Source of the DNA: BOG-994 sp049514215
Lineage (GTDB): Bacteria > Pseudomonadota > Gammaproteobacteria > Burkholderiales > Burkholderiaceae_D
DNA length: 64,000 nucleotides
Direction: 5' to 3'
Assembly: GCA_049514215.1 (NCBI GenBank)
Contig: JBEKVI010000021.1
Location: 1 to 64,000, forward strand
Shown here piece after piece: positions 44,621 through 53,892 of this stretch. The translations under genes and the position numbers were made by a program. The notes under the pieces are model-generated. The model was not told where the DNA came from, did not search any database, and saw only the letters and a program-made list of their open reading frames with translations. Positions within the stretch are counted from its first letter, which is position 1; the number at the start of each line of letters is the position of its first letter.

Positions 44621-46357
44621 ATGCCCCTATCGCTTCCCCTGCAGGAAAAGCTGCGGCACTTTCATGAAAGTGCCGATCATGCAGCTCCTTCGATCTGGAT
44701 TACGCGCGGGCCTCAGTATCTGCTTGCCAACGCGAGTGATCAGGGTGGGGCGCTTGCCGGCAAGCTCGTGGCGGTCAAGGACAATATCGATGTCGCCGGC
44801 TTTCCGACGACGCTGGCGTGCCCGCCCATGACCTATCAGCCCACGCGTTCGGCGCGGGTCGTGGAGCGCCTGGTTCAGGCGGGGGCGCTCGTCGTGGGCA
44901 AGACCAATCTTGACCAGTTCGCCTGCGGATTGGTCGGCACCCGCTCTCCCTATGGTGCCGTACCCAATGCCTTTTTGCCCGAGTACATCAGCGGCGGGTC
45001 GAGCTCGGGTTCGGCCGTGGCCGTGGCTTTGGGACTGGTCGACATTGCGCTCGGTACCGATACGGCAGGCTCAGGCCGAATCCCGGCCGGCTATAACAAC
45101 ATCGTGGGGCTAAAGCCCTCGCGCGGCCTAATTAGCGCCCGCGGTGTCTTTCCCGCTTGCCAGCATCTCGACTGCGTCTCGATCATGACGCGCGAGGTGG
45201 GATTGGCGGCCGAGGTGTTAAGGGTTTGCGCGGGAGCCGATCGCGAAGACCCGTTCTCCCGGGCGCTTCCCCTTTTGCCCGGGTTTGTCGCCGAATCCTT
45301 CCAGTTCGGGGTACCCGGTGCCAAACAACTGGAGTTCTTCGGCGACGCCTTGTCTGCCGAGGCCTTTGGCCGGGCGCGGGCGCTACTGGCCGGGCTTGGC
45401 GGGCGCGAGAATACGATCGACTTTGCGCCTTTGGCCAAGGCCGCTGACGCGCTCTACGAAGACGCTTGGGTGGCCGAGCGCTATGCAGCCATTAGGTCCT
45501 TCTTCGATCGTCAGCCCGAGGCCATCGATCCGGTGGTGCGCGCCATTATCGAGCGCGGCAGGCACCATTCTGCGGCAGATCTCTTTGACGCGATGGTGCG
45601 CATGGGCCACTGGCATCAGCAGGCCCAAGCCCTCTGGGACGGGCTCGACGTGCTGGTGGTGCCTACGGCGCCTAACCACCCGACGATTGCCGAAGTGCAA
45701 AGCGATCCCGTCGAAACCAATCGACGTCTGGGCGTCTACACCAACTTCGTCAATCTCCTGGATCTGGCGGCGGTCGCCGTTCCGGCATCGATGCGTCCGG
45801 ATGGCCTTCCTTTCGGGATCACGCTCATCGGTCCTGCTGGCAGCGAGTGGCGTCTGTTGGATCTGGCGAAGCGCATCCACGCCGCCACGGGGCTTGCGGG
45901 AGGATTGGTGGGCGAGCCGGAAGTCTCCACCGGACCCATGGCACGCGCGCCAGGCGCGATCGTCCGGGTGGCAGTGGTGGGCGCGCACCTCGATGGACTG
46001 CCCTTAAACGGGCTCCTACGCTCGCGGGGCGCGCGACTGGTGTGCCTGACGAGCACGGCTCCCGTCTATCGCCTCTACGCGCTTCAGGGAACAAGGCCCG
46101 CCAAACCGGGACTCGTGCGCCAGGGCGCATCCGGCAAGGCCGGGCTTGCGATCGAAGCCGAGATCTGGGAGCTGCCCACGGCGCACTACGGTGCCTTTGT
46201 CGCCGAGATTCCGGCGCCTTTGGGCATCGGCATGATCGAGATGGCCGACGGCAGTCGCGTGCAGGGCTTTCTGTGCGAAGCAGCGGCCGTCGAGAACGCG
46301 CTCGACATCTCCCATTTCGGGGGCTGGCGCGCGTACCTGAAGCATTCGAGCACATGA
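44621..46357 (+). CDS. atzF: Allophanate hydrolase
   Basis: 578 residues. An amidase-signature domain (about 1-430) with catalytic Lys in VAVKDNID, cis-Ser and nucleophile Ser in SGGSSSGSAVAVALG and DTAGSGRIPA. A C-terminal allophanate-specific domain (about 460-575) follows; it has the gamma-glutamyl-cyclotransferase-like pattern seen in AtzF. It cleaves allophanate to ammonia and CO2. The start is ATG 44621, because a sigma-54 promoter occupies the upstream extension; no clear ribosome-binding site is seen. First gene of the rightward operon that also encodes an ABC transporter and AtzG/E/H. Confidence 0.9.
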   Translation: MPLSLPLQEKLRHFHESADHAAPSIWITRGPQYLLANASDQGGALAGKLVAVKDNIDVAGFPTTLACPPMTYQPTRSARVVERLVQAGALVVGKTNLDQFACGLVGTRSPYGAVPNAFLPEYISGGSSSGSAVAVALGLVDIALGTDTAGSGRIPAGYNNIVGLKPSRGLISARGVFPACQHLDCVSIMTREVGLAAEVLRVCAGADREDPFSRALPLLPGFVAESFQFGVPGAKQLEFFGDALSAEAFGRARALLAGLGGRENTIDFAPLAKAADALYEDAWVAERYAAIRSFFDRQPEAIDPVVRAIIERGRHHSAADLFDAMVRMGHWHQQAQALWDGLDVLVVPTAPNHPTIAEVQSDPVETNRRLGVYTNFVNLLDLAAVAVPASMRPDGLPFGITLIGPAGSEWRLLDLAKRIHAATGLAGGLVGEPEVSTGPMARAPGAIVRVAVVGAHLDGLPLNGLLRSRGARLVCLTSTAPVYRLYALQGTRPAKPGLVRQGASGKAGLAIEAEIWELPTAHYGAFVAEIPAPLGIGMIEMADGSRVQGFLCEAAAVENALDISHFGGWRAYLKHSST

Positions 46358-46403
46358 TGGGATTCCTTTTTTCCAACGCCGGCCTTCCACAGAAGACATC
46401 ACC

Positions 46404-47435
46404 ATGACCGATACAAACGATGATTTGGGTGTGCGCTGGAAAAGCGGCGATGTGCGGACGGGCCGTCGGCGTTTTGTCGGACTTGCAGGCGCGTCAGCCG
46501 CCGTCGCCTTGGCGCCTTGGCGCGCAGCGCGCTCCGAGTCGGGCACCAAGGTGCGCATCGGCTACTGGCCGATCGCAGCGGGGCTGCCGTTTTACGCAGC
46601 TCTCGAGAAGGGCTACTTCAAGGAGGCCGGCCTTGATGTCGAAGGGGTGAAGTTTGCCGGTGCGCAGCAAGTGATGGAAGCGATGCTTTCGGGGCGCTGC
46701 GACGGCAGTGCCAATGGCACGGGATCGGCCAATCTCGCCATCGGCGAGATCGCCTCGCCTGGCCTGTTGAAGATCTTCGCATCGAATCCGAGCAACGCGA
46801 GCGCGGTCCTCGACGAATTCCTGGTGGCCAGCGCAAGTCCCGTGAAATCCATCTCCGAACTGAAGGGCAAGAGGGTCGGCTCGGGTCCGGGCATCCAGAA
46901 CGTGACACTGGCCAAGGCCGTGCTCGAGAAGGCCGGCGCAAGCGGAGCCACGGTGGTGGAGTTGCCCATCGCAGCGCACGTCGGTGCGCTGGCTGCCGGG
47001 CAGATCGATGCGGTGTACACGCTCGAGCCCACAGGTACGGTCGGGCGTCTTGCCGGATCCACGCGCATCCTCGAGCCCGGCGTCATCGCCCACTATGTCC
47101 TGGGCGATCCGCAGGCACCGTGGTTCGGCGGTTCGGCCTCCCTGACGTCGTCATTCATCAAGGACCATCCGGCGGAGACGAAGGCGTTTATCGCGGCCTA
47201 TGCCCGCGGCATCGATCTGGTCAGAAAGGACCCCAACGAAGCGCGCAAGTATCTCAAGGGGTATACGGCGATCGACGGAAGCCTGACCCAGGAGGTGCCG
47301 CTGGCAGCCTATAAGCTCTCGACCGAGTTCACGCATTCCGACGTCGAGATGTTCCAGAAGTTCTTCGACCTTTTCTCCGACAAGGGTATCTTCAAGTCGC
47401 GCGTACTGGTCGAACCGATGCTCTATAAGGGATGA
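46404..47435 (+). CDS. NitT/TauT-type ABC substrate-binding protein
   Basis: 343 residues with a twin-arginine signal (GRRRFVGLAG, about residues 20-29) and cleavage near residue 45. The mature domain starts KVRIGYWPIAAGLPFYAALEKGYFKEAGL in pieces typical of NMT1/SsuA-type periplasmic binders. The ligand is predicted to be a urea-like nitrogen compound from gene context only. Its stop overlaps the permease start (ATGA). Confidence 0.85.
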   Translation: MTDTNDDLGVRWKSGDVRTGRRRFVGLAGASAAVALAPWRAARSESGTKVRIGYWPIAAGLPFYAALEKGYFKEAGLDVEGVKFAGAQQVMEAMLSGRCDGSANGTGSANLAIGEIASPGLLKIFASNPSNASAVLDEFLVASASPVKSISELKGKRVGSGPGIQNVTLAKAVLEKAGASGATVVELPIAAHVGALAAGQIDAVYTLEPTGTVGRLAGSTRILEPGVIAHYVLGDPQAPWFGGSASLTSSFIKDHPAETKAFIAAYARGIDLVRKDPNEARKYLKGYTAIDGSLTQEVPLAAYKLSTEFTHSDVEMFQKFFDLFSDKGIFKSRVLVEPMLYKG

Positions 47436-48265
47436 CCATGGAGACTTCCAGTGGCGATCTGGTGGCACCCGAAGCGTTAGCGCAAAAGCCGGTGAGACGA
47501 TTCACCCTGGGGTCGGTTGCGACCGCACTCATCCCGCTTCTGGGGCCGCTTGCGCTTTTCATCGTCTGGGACGTCATGGTGCGTGCCCGCATCGTCAGTC
47601 CCGTCCTTTTACCGCTACCCCTGGCCACGCTCGTCACGCTCGTGACGGGCATGTTCTCGGGCTCGCTGCTTCAGGATTTCGGCTACACCCTCTTGCGCAC
47701 TCTGGAGGCCTTTGGTCTGGCCGCAATTGTGGGCGTGCCCCTGGGCGTTCTTTTGGGCAGTAACGAGCGCGCCTATCGCAGCGTGGAATTCCTGATTGAC
47801 TTCTTCCGATCCACGCCCTCGTCGGCCCTGATCCCGCTGTTTCTCATGATCTTCGGTGTCTCCGACATCAACAAGGTCGCCATCGCCGCATTTGCGGCAC
47901 TCCTCGTCATCCTCTTTAACAGCGCCTATGGCGTCATCAATGCGCGCAAGCAGCGCGTCATGGCCGCTCAAGTCATGGGCGCCTCGCGCTGGCAGATCTT
48001 CCGGGACGTCCTCATCTGGGAGAGCCTGCAGCCGACTTTCGTGGGCCTGCGCAGTGCCATCTCGATGGCCTTGGTCATCGTCATCGTAGCCGAGATGTTC
48101 ATCGGCTCCGAAAACGGGCTCGGCCATCGCATCATCGATGCGCAGCAGGTACTGAACGTGCGCGACATGTATGCGTCGATCCTCGCCGCCGGAGGCCTGG
48201 GATATGCGCTCAACATCCTTTTTCTCGTGCTCGAAAAACGCATCGTCCACTGGAGCGGCAGATAG
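47432..48265 (+). CDS. NitT/TauT-type ABC transporter permease
   Basis: 277 residues with about six TM helices and the EAA loop AAQVMGASRWQIFRDV, the NBD contact. Inner-membrane component of the binding-protein transporter encoded on both sides. The ATG overlaps the binding-protein stop. Confidence 0.9.
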   Translation: MTMETSSGDLVAPEALAQKPVRRFTLGSVATALIPLLGPLALFIVWDVMVRARIVSPVLLPLPLATLVTLVTGMFSGSLLQDFGYTLLRTLEAFGLAAIVGVPLGVLLGSNERAYRSVEFLIDFFRSTPSSALIPLFLMIFGVSDINKVAIAAFAALLVILFNSAYGVINARKQRVMAAQVMGASRWQIFRDVLIWESLQPTFVGLRSAISMALVIVIVAEMFIGSENGLGHRIIDAQQVLNVRDMYASILAAGGLGYALNILFLVLEKRIVHWSGR

Positions 48266-48267
48266 TC

Positions 48268-49086
48268 GTGCGTCCCGTCAATCCCCCCCTAGCCGATACC
48301 ACCCCAACCCCGGTGTTTGTCCCGGGGCCGCCCGGAACACACATTACCATCCGCGGGCTCACCAAGTTCTTCGCGGGGCGGCCCCTCTACCAGAACTTTG
48401 ATCTGGACATTCCTAAGGCCAGCATCGTCTCGGTGTTTGGGCCCAATGGATGCGGAAAGTCGACGCTCATCAACATGATCGCCGGGCTCATTCCGATCGA
48501 CTCGGGCTCGATCCTGTTCGACGGAAAATCGCTCGCCCAAACGAAGATCGGCTATGTCTTTCAGAACTACCGCGAGGCGCTTTTCCCGTGGCTGCGCACG
48601 ATCGACAACATTGCCTATCCGCTGCGTCTGGAGGGCAAAACGCGCGCCCAGGTCGAGCAGCGCGTGGCCGAACTGGTGGCCTCGTTTGACGTCAAGTTCG
48701 ATCTGCACCGCTATCCCTACGAGCTCTCCGGCGGCCAGCAGCAGACCGCCTCCATCATGCGGGCTCTTGCTCCCCAGCCGGAAGTGCTCTTTCTGGACGA
48801 ACCCTTTTCGGCACTGGACTTCGAGATGACCCTGTTCATCCGCGAAAAGCTCCAGGAGGTCTTCATGGCGACCGGCACCACGATGATGCTGGTCTCGCAT
48901 GACCTCGAGGAGGCCGTCTACCTGGCCGACCAGGTTCTCCTGTTGACCAAGCGCCCCACCCGCATTGCCGAAATTCTGACCTACGCCGATCACCGTCCGC
49001 GCACCGTCGAGACACTCTCGGCACCCAGTTTCATCCATACCAAGGCCAAGAGCCTTGAAATCTTCCAGCGCGAAGTCCGCCGATAG
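48268..49086 (+). CDS. NitT/TauT-type ABC transporter ATPase
   Basis: 272 residues, GTG start 2 nt after the permease stop. Walker A GPNGCGKST (about residue 57), Q-loop GYVFQNYREALFPW, signature LSGGQQQ, Walker B VLFLDEP, switch His LVSHD. Powers uptake through the upstream permease. Confidence 0.92.
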   Translation: MRPVNPPLADTTPTPVFVPGPPGTHITIRGLTKFFAGRPLYQNFDLDIPKASIVSVFGPNGCGKSTLINMIAGLIPIDSGSILFDGKSLAQTKIGYVFQNYREALFPWLRTIDNIAYPLRLEGKTRAQVEQRVAELVASFDVKFDLHRYPYELSGGQQQTASIMRALAPQPEVLFLDEPFSALDFEMTLFIREKLQEVFMATGTTMMLVSHDLEEAVYLADQVLLLTKRPTRIAEILTYADHRPRTVETLSAPSFIHTKAKSLEIFQREVRR

Positions 49087-49101
49087 AAAGACACGATCCC
49101 G

Positions 49102-49284
49102 ATGCAGCCCAGTGAATACGAAGAGTACGTGGCCGCCGCCTTAACGCTTGCGGGCTATTCGTTTGATGCGCCGCAGCGCGCGTTGATCGCGGCCGAGTTC
49201 GCGCGCATCGCCGGCATCGCCGCCGACTTTGTCGACGAACCCCTGGCCGTGGAGCTCGAGCCGATCACGCTGTTTCGTCCATGA
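49102..49284 (+). CDS. atzG: AtzG-like small subunit (DUF4089)
   Basis: 60 residues, helical, with the pattern AAALTLAGYSF, IAAEFARIAGIA, DEPLAVELEP seen in DUF4089 proteins. In Pseudomonas sp. ADP, AtzG binds AtzE as a small partner needed for activity, similar to GatC with GatA. The stop overlaps the atzE start (ATGA), which favours a stoichiometric complex. Confidence 0.8.
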   Translation: MQPSEYEEYVAAALTLAGYSFDAPQRALIAAEFARIAGIAADFVDEPLAVELEPITLFRP

Positions 49285-50729
49285 CTGTGACGACCGCCCA
49301 GCAAATCGGCGCGGCGATCCGTGTGGGATCCATCAGCGCGAGCGCGGTCGTGGAGGATTGTCTGGAACGCATCGCAAGGCGCGATCCGGTGCTCAACAGT
49401 TTTACCGAGGTCACTGCCGAGCGCGCGCGCCGTGAGGCGGCCGAGATCGATGCCCTGGCGGCCCGGGGAGCTGCGCTGCCGCCGCTCGCCGGAGTACCGT
49501 ATGCGGTGAAGAATCTGTTTGATGTCGAGGGGGTGATCACGCTCGCCGGGGCCAAGATCAATCGCGACCGCGCGCCTGCCAAGGCCGACTCGGTGCTCGT
49601 AGGACGCATGCGCGCGGCCGGCGCCATCCTGGTTGGCGCGCTCAATATGGATGAACATGCCTACGGCTTCACCACGGAGAACACACACTTCGGGGCGACG
49701 CGCAATCCGCATGATCCTAGCCGGACTGCGGGCGGCTCTTCCGGAGGCTGCGGAGCCGCGGTGGGCGCCGGACTCGTTCCGATTGCGCTGGGCTCGGACA
49801 CCAATGGTTCGATTCGCGTGCCGTCCTCGCTTTGCGGCGTCTTTGGTCTGAAGCCAACCTATGGCAGGCTGCCACGTACCGGAACGTTTCCGTTCGTGCA
49901 CGGCCTAGACCACCTCGGACCCTTTGGGGCTTCGGTGGGCGATCTCGCCTTGTCTTACGATGCCATGCAGGGTTTTGATGCGGGCGATCCGGCCTGCGCA
50001 CCCCGTGGCTTGGAGCCGACCTTTGCCGCCGTGCGGCGCGGTGCGCCGCCTCCCGACGGAGAACGCATGGCCGTCTTGGGCGGACACTTCGAGCGATGGG
50101 CGTCTCCACGGGCGCGCGCGGCCACTGCTGAGGTCGCGGCTGCTTTGTGCGTCACGCACCGGGTCGAATTGCAGGGGGCCAACCAGGCCCGTGCCGCGGC
50201 CTTCATCACCACCGGCTCGGAGGGCGGCGCACTGCATCGGCATGCCCTCATCGAGCGCTACGCCGAGTTCGAGCCGCTCTCTCGCGACCGGCTGGTCGCA
50301 GGCTCGCTCATACCGGCCAGTTGGTACATCGCAGCCCAGCGCATCCGCGCGCGCGTCTTAAGTGAGGCACTTGCCCTGTTTGAGCAGTACGAGGTGTTGA
50401 TTGCGCCTGCGACGCCCGTCTGTGCGCCGGTGCTGGGCACCGAGTGGCTCGAGATCAATGGCCAGCGGGTTCCCGCGCGCGCAAGCCTGGGGCTACTGAG
50501 TCAACCGATCTCCGCACTGGGACTGCCGGTCTGCACCGTTCCGATCTGGCCTAGCCTGGTGCAAGAGAGCGATCCCGCGGACCGGCCGCGGCCTGCCCAG
50601 GACCCGGACGGTCATCTTCCCCTCGGTGTGCAGATCATCGCGGCTCCGTGGCGAGAAGACCTGTGTCTGATGGTGGCAGCCCGCCTGGAGGCCTTGGGCA
50701 TCGCGCGTTGCATGAGCCCCTTGAGCTAG
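49281..50729 (+). CDS. atzE: AtzE-like amidase (1-carboxybiuret hydrolase family)
   Basis: 482 residues, amidase-signature family. Catalytic Lys in GVPYAVKNLFD (about residue 76), SSGG motif GGSSGGCGAAV, and GSDTNGSIRVPSS. With AtzG beside it and AtzF and AtzH in the same operon, the closest match is AtzE, which deaminates 1-carboxybiuret. The HpxY/oxalurate branch is an alternative. Followed by the AtzH/HpxZ-like gene 11 nt on. Confidence 0.85.
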   Translation: MTVTTAQQIGAAIRVGSISASAVVEDCLERIARRDPVLNSFTEVTAERARREAAEIDALAARGAALPPLAGVPYAVKNLFDVEGVITLAGAKINRDRAPAKADSVLVGRMRAAGAILVGALNMDEHAYGFTTENTHFGATRNPHDPSRTAGGSSGGCGAAVGAGLVPIALGSDTNGSIRVPSSLCGVFGLKPTYGRLPRTGTFPFVHGLDHLGPFGASVGDLALSYDAMQGFDAGDPACAPRGLEPTFAAVRRGAPPPDGERMAVLGGHFERWASPRARAATAEVAAALCVTHRVELQGANQARAAAFITTGSEGGALHRHALIERYAEFEPLSRDRLVAGSLIPASWYIAAQRIRARVLSEALALFEQYEVLIAPATPVCAPVLGTEWLEINGQRVPARASLGLLSQPISALGLPVCTVPIWPSLVQESDPADRPRPAQDPDGHLPLGVQIIAAPWREDLCLMVAARLEALGIARCMSPLS

Positions 50730-50740
50730 AGGACCGATCC

Positions 50741-51124
50741 ATGGAAATCAATCGACCCGAAGTCTTAGCCGAGGTCACAGCGGCCTTTGAGAGCTACGAG
50801 AAGGCCCTCGTGGGCAACGATGTCGCCATGCTCGATCGCCTGTTTCGCGATGCGCCCGAGACCCTGCGTTACGGCGCCACCGAGAACCTCTATGGCTTTG
50901 CCGCCATTTGTGCGTTTCGCGCCGGTCGCTCGCCGCAGGGCCTCAAGCGACGGGTGCTGCGCTGCGTGATCACGACCTACGGACGCGACTTCGCCACAGC
51001 CAACATCGAATTCCAGCGCGAAGGCCAAAGCGCGGTGGGTCGTCAAAGCCAGACCTGGGTGCGTTTTGACCTGGGGTGGCAGGTGGTCGCAGCACACGTG
51101 AGTTTCCTTGCGATGGCGGCCTGA
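50741..51124 (+). CDS. atzH: AtzH/HpxZ-like protein (DUF3225)
   Basis: 127 residues with an NTF2-like pattern (AFESYEKALVGNDVAMLDRLF, GFAAICAFRAGR, QSQTWVRFDLGWQVVAAHVS in pieces). The family contains HpxZ of oxalurate catabolism and AtzH, reported as the 1,3-dicarboxyurea decarboxylase that feeds allophanate to AtzF. Position after atzG-atzE makes AtzH the better reading here. AGAGGA precedes the ATG at 50741. Confidence 0.75.
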   Translation: MEINRPEVLAEVTAAFESYEKALVGNDVAMLDRLFRDAPETLRYGATENLYGFAAICAFRAGRSPQGLKRRVLRCVITTYGRDFATANIEFQREGQSAVGRQSQTWVRFDLGWQVVAAHVSFLAMAA

Positions 51125-51126
51125 AG

Positions 51127-51864
51127 ATGCGCATTGCGGCACCCAAGCGGCGCGATCCAGGCGAGCCCACGCTCGCCGACCAGGCCTACGAGCGCATCAA
51201 GGCGGAGATCTTCGATTTCGAGCTGGTCCCGGGCGACCGTTTCTCCGAAGCCGAACTTGCGCAGCGCCTGGGGATGTCGCGCACCCCGGTGCGCGAAGCC
51301 TTAAGCCGGCTGCAGCGCGAAGGCTATCTGGAAGTCCATTTCAAAAGCGGCTGGTCGGTCAAACCCTTCGATTTCGAGCAGTTCGAGCATCTCTACGACT
51401 TGCGCATGGTCTTGGAGACGACCGCAATCCGGCGCCTTTGCGAGGGAGCGGAAACGTTGATTCTGGCCGAGCCGATCGAGGAGCTCAAACGCATCTGGCT
51501 CGTCCCCAAGGAAGGCCGGGAAAGTGAGGGCTCCAAGGTCGCTCGGCTGGACGAGAACTTTCACGCCGCCCTGGTCGAGGCGGCCGGCAATCCCGAAATC
51601 GCGCGAGTACACAGAGCCGTCACCGAGCGCATCCGCATCATCCGGCGCCTGGATTTCACCCAGGCTGCGCGCATCGACAGCACCTACGACGAACATGCCC
51701 AGATCCTGCGCGTGGTGCTGGCGCGGCGTGCGCCCCAGGCCGAACTCCTTTTGCGTTCGCACATCGAACAGAGCAAAGCCGAGGTGCGCAAGATCACGCT
51801 TCACAAGCTCTATACGGTGCGAGCCGCCTCGGCCGAGCGCCATCGCGTCAAGCCCGAACTCTGA
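51127..51864 (+). CDS. GntR-family regulator, FCD subfamily
   Basis: 245 residues. N-terminal winged helix (about 15-80) with GDRFSEAELAQRLGMSRTPVREALSRLQREGYL in the GntR pattern. The C-terminal FCD domain is all helical and keeps the usual metal ligands: DENFH, DEHAQ and RSHIEQ. It probably senses a pathway intermediate. Last gene of the atzF operon, 2 nt after atzH. Candidate operators are the two palindromes near 44600 and 60065. Confidence 0.9.
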   Translation: MRIAAPKRRDPGEPTLADQAYERIKAEIFDFELVPGDRFSEAELAQRLGMSRTPVREALSRLQREGYLEVHFKSGWSVKPFDFEQFEHLYDLRMVLETTAIRRLCEGAETLILAEPIEELKRIWLVPKEGRESEGSKVARLDENFHAALVEAAGNPEIARVHRAVTERIRIIRRLDFTQAARIDSTYDEHAQILRVVLARRAPQAELLLRSHIEQSKAEVRKITLHKLYTVRAASAERHRVKPEL

Positions 51865-51993
51865 ACGCCCGACGCCGGCAGGATCGGCTTCACAAGTCCC
51901 CTCTTGCCCGCGAGCGCGCGAGCGCCGTTGACATGGAGCGCCCCCTCTGCGAGCGTATGCGCCTAAAGTAGGCTCCGGCGAAGGAGACAGGCT

Positions 51994-53172
51994 ATGACAT
52001 TGCGACGTCGCGATCTTCTGGCGGCAGCCGGAAGTCTCGGTTGGATATCGGTCCTTAATGCCTGCGGCGGCGCGAATACCGAATCGGGAAACACGCCGCC
52101 GGCCTCGAACATCGATTTGAAGCTCCTAGCCGGCAGCGCACGGCAAAGCCCGGTCAGCAACGATGGTGTGGGCAGCGCTGCGACCTTCACCTCGCTTTTT
52201 TCCTGCGTGACCAACTCCCTCGGCAATATCTACGTCGGCGATACCGATGCGCTACGCATCGTCAGCCCGACGGGTGCGGTCTCGACCGTGGCAGGGCTTG
52301 CGAACAGTTCCGGCTACGCGGACGCGTTGGGATCGTCGGCCCGCTTTGGAATTCTGGGGGCGCTCGCGATCGATCAGAGCGGCAATATTCTGGCTTCCGA
52401 TCAGTACAGTTTCGCAATACGCCAGATCACCCCCGCAGGACAGGTGAGTACCCTCATCGGGGTGACCGGACGCACCGTCCCAGGCGCAGGTGGCGCCAAC
52501 GTCCCTGTCAACGGAACGCTCACCAACATCACGCTGCCCTTTGGCAGCTACGCTGGCGCCATCGCCCTCGATGGCAGCGGAAACATCTATCTCGCCTTTG
52601 CATCCGAGATCCTGAAGGTGTCCACGACGGGCGTGGTGACCACCTTCGCCGGCAGCGCGACCCAAGGCACCACCGACGGCGTCGGAAGCGCCGCCACGTT
52701 TGGCGTCATCACCGCGATGACCAGCGATGGCCTGGGCAATCTCTACGTCACCCAAAACACCGGTGCGGTCGAGACGGCGGGCGTGGCGAGCGTTGCCGCG
52801 ACGGCCTCGGTGCGCAAGATCACACCCGGCGCCGTGGTCAGCACCATCGCCGGGGGCACCAGCGGCAACGCCAACCCGTATGGATACAAGAACGGAGCGG
52901 CGGCTCAGGCCCAGTTCACGCTGCTCGAAGGTATTGCCCTGGATCCCGCAGGTGATTTCTACCTGGCCGACAATGGCAATGGCGTGGTGCGCAAGCTATC
53001 GGCGGGCGGTACTGTGACGACCGTGGCGGGAACCACCGATCCTGTTGGGACCACGATCGTGCCTGGCCCTCTTCCGGCGGAGATCCTGCCTCCTGTCGGC
53101 CTTGCCCTCGCGGGAAGCAAGCTCGTCATCCTCTGTCCGAACGCGGTCCTTCAGACGACCGGCTTGCCTTAG
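51994..53172 (+). CDS. NHL-repeat lipoprotein with twin-arginine signal
   Basis: 392 residues. The N-terminus has RRRDLLAAAGS and a lipobox LNAC (about residues 22-25), so it is predicted to be Tat-exported and lipid-anchored. The rest holds several NHL-like repeats of the type GNIYVGDTDALRIVSPTGAVSTVAG, spaced about 45-60 residues, giving a beta-propeller. Partner unknown. A perfect -35 (TTGACA, 51928-51933) lies upstream without a good -10. It sits between the two halves of the urea-oligomer cluster; a role there is unproven. Confidence 0.82.
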   Translation: MTLRRRDLLAAAGSLGWISVLNACGGANTESGNTPPASNIDLKLLAGSARQSPVSNDGVGSAATFTSLFSCVTNSLGNIYVGDTDALRIVSPTGAVSTVAGLANSSGYADALGSSARFGILGALAIDQSGNILASDQYSFAIRQITPAGQVSTLIGVTGRTVPGAGGANVPVNGTLTNITLPFGSYAGAIALDGSGNIYLAFASEILKVSTTGVVTTFAGSATQGTTDGVGSAATFGVITAMTSDGLGNLYVTQNTGAVETAGVASVAATASVRKITPGAVVSTIAGGTSGNANPYGYKNGAAAQAQFTLLEGIALDPAGDFYLADNGNGVVRKLSAGGTVTTVAGTTDPVGTTIVPGPLPAEILPPVGLALAGSKLVILCPNAVLQTTGLP

Positions 53173-53458
53173 AGAGTGGATAGACGTCACGCGTCCTTCG
53201 GTTGGCCTTTCTCGATCTTTTTCGAGTTGCGTTGTAAGCGAGATATTGTCATTGTTTTTCAGCCCGCTCGAACGCCAAGATGAAAAGAGTGCGCAGAGGC
53301 ATCCGCTTTTGCGCGTCGCAAAGACCTCCAGGGTGTCGTGCTCGCCGGTCACCCCCAAAACTCGTCCGGCTACAATCATCCCAGGTGTCCGGGATCGGAA
53401 GATTCGGCCGTTTTGAAGAGCTGCGCGGGCCCGCCCCTATCAAACGAGGAGTCAGACC

Positions 53459-53848
53459 ATGGCGATACAAGGTATGAGCCACTTCACCGTCCTGACGAAT
53501 GACGTGCCGGCGACCGAGCGCTTTTACTGTGATCTTCTCGGTCTTGAAGTAGGCTGGCGTCCGGATTTCAACTTTCCGGGGCTCTGGTTGTACTCCGCCG
53601 GTGTCCCCATTCTCCACGTCATTGGCGGCCGTACGGAGGCAGAACTCCGAGCTGGCGTCATCGATCACATGGCGTTTGACGCCGTTGACCTTCCGACCAC
53701 TGTCGAACGACTGAAGAACCAAGGCGTGAAATACGAGCTGCGCCGGACCGCAGGAAGCGCCCAAGGAATCTGGCAACTGTTCTGCTTTGATCCCAACGGC
53801 GCAAAAGTTGAACTCGATTTCAAGGCAAGTGAATCGCCGCCTGCCTGA
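53459..53848 (+). CDS. VOC-family metalloprotein (glyoxalase/dioxygenase fold)
   Basis: 129 residues, one VOC domain. Metal ligands are His in MSHFTVL (residue 8), His in VIDHMAF (about residue 69) and Glu in AKVELDF near the C-terminus. The fold covers glyoxalases, fosfomycin-resistance enzymes and extradiol dioxygenases; no more can be said. Preceded by GAGGAG and a TACAAT at 53371. Convergent with the isochorismatase gene. Confidence 0.82.
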   Translation: MAIQGMSHFTVLTNDVPATERFYCDLLGLEVGWRPDFNFPGLWLYSAGVPILHVIGGRTEAELRAGVIDHMAFDAVDLPTTVERLKNQGVKYELRRTAGSAQGIWQLFCFDPNGAKVELDFKASESPPA

Positions 53849-53892
53849 GAGCCTAAGACGCGCCGATTCGACACCCGGGATGGCAAGACGGC

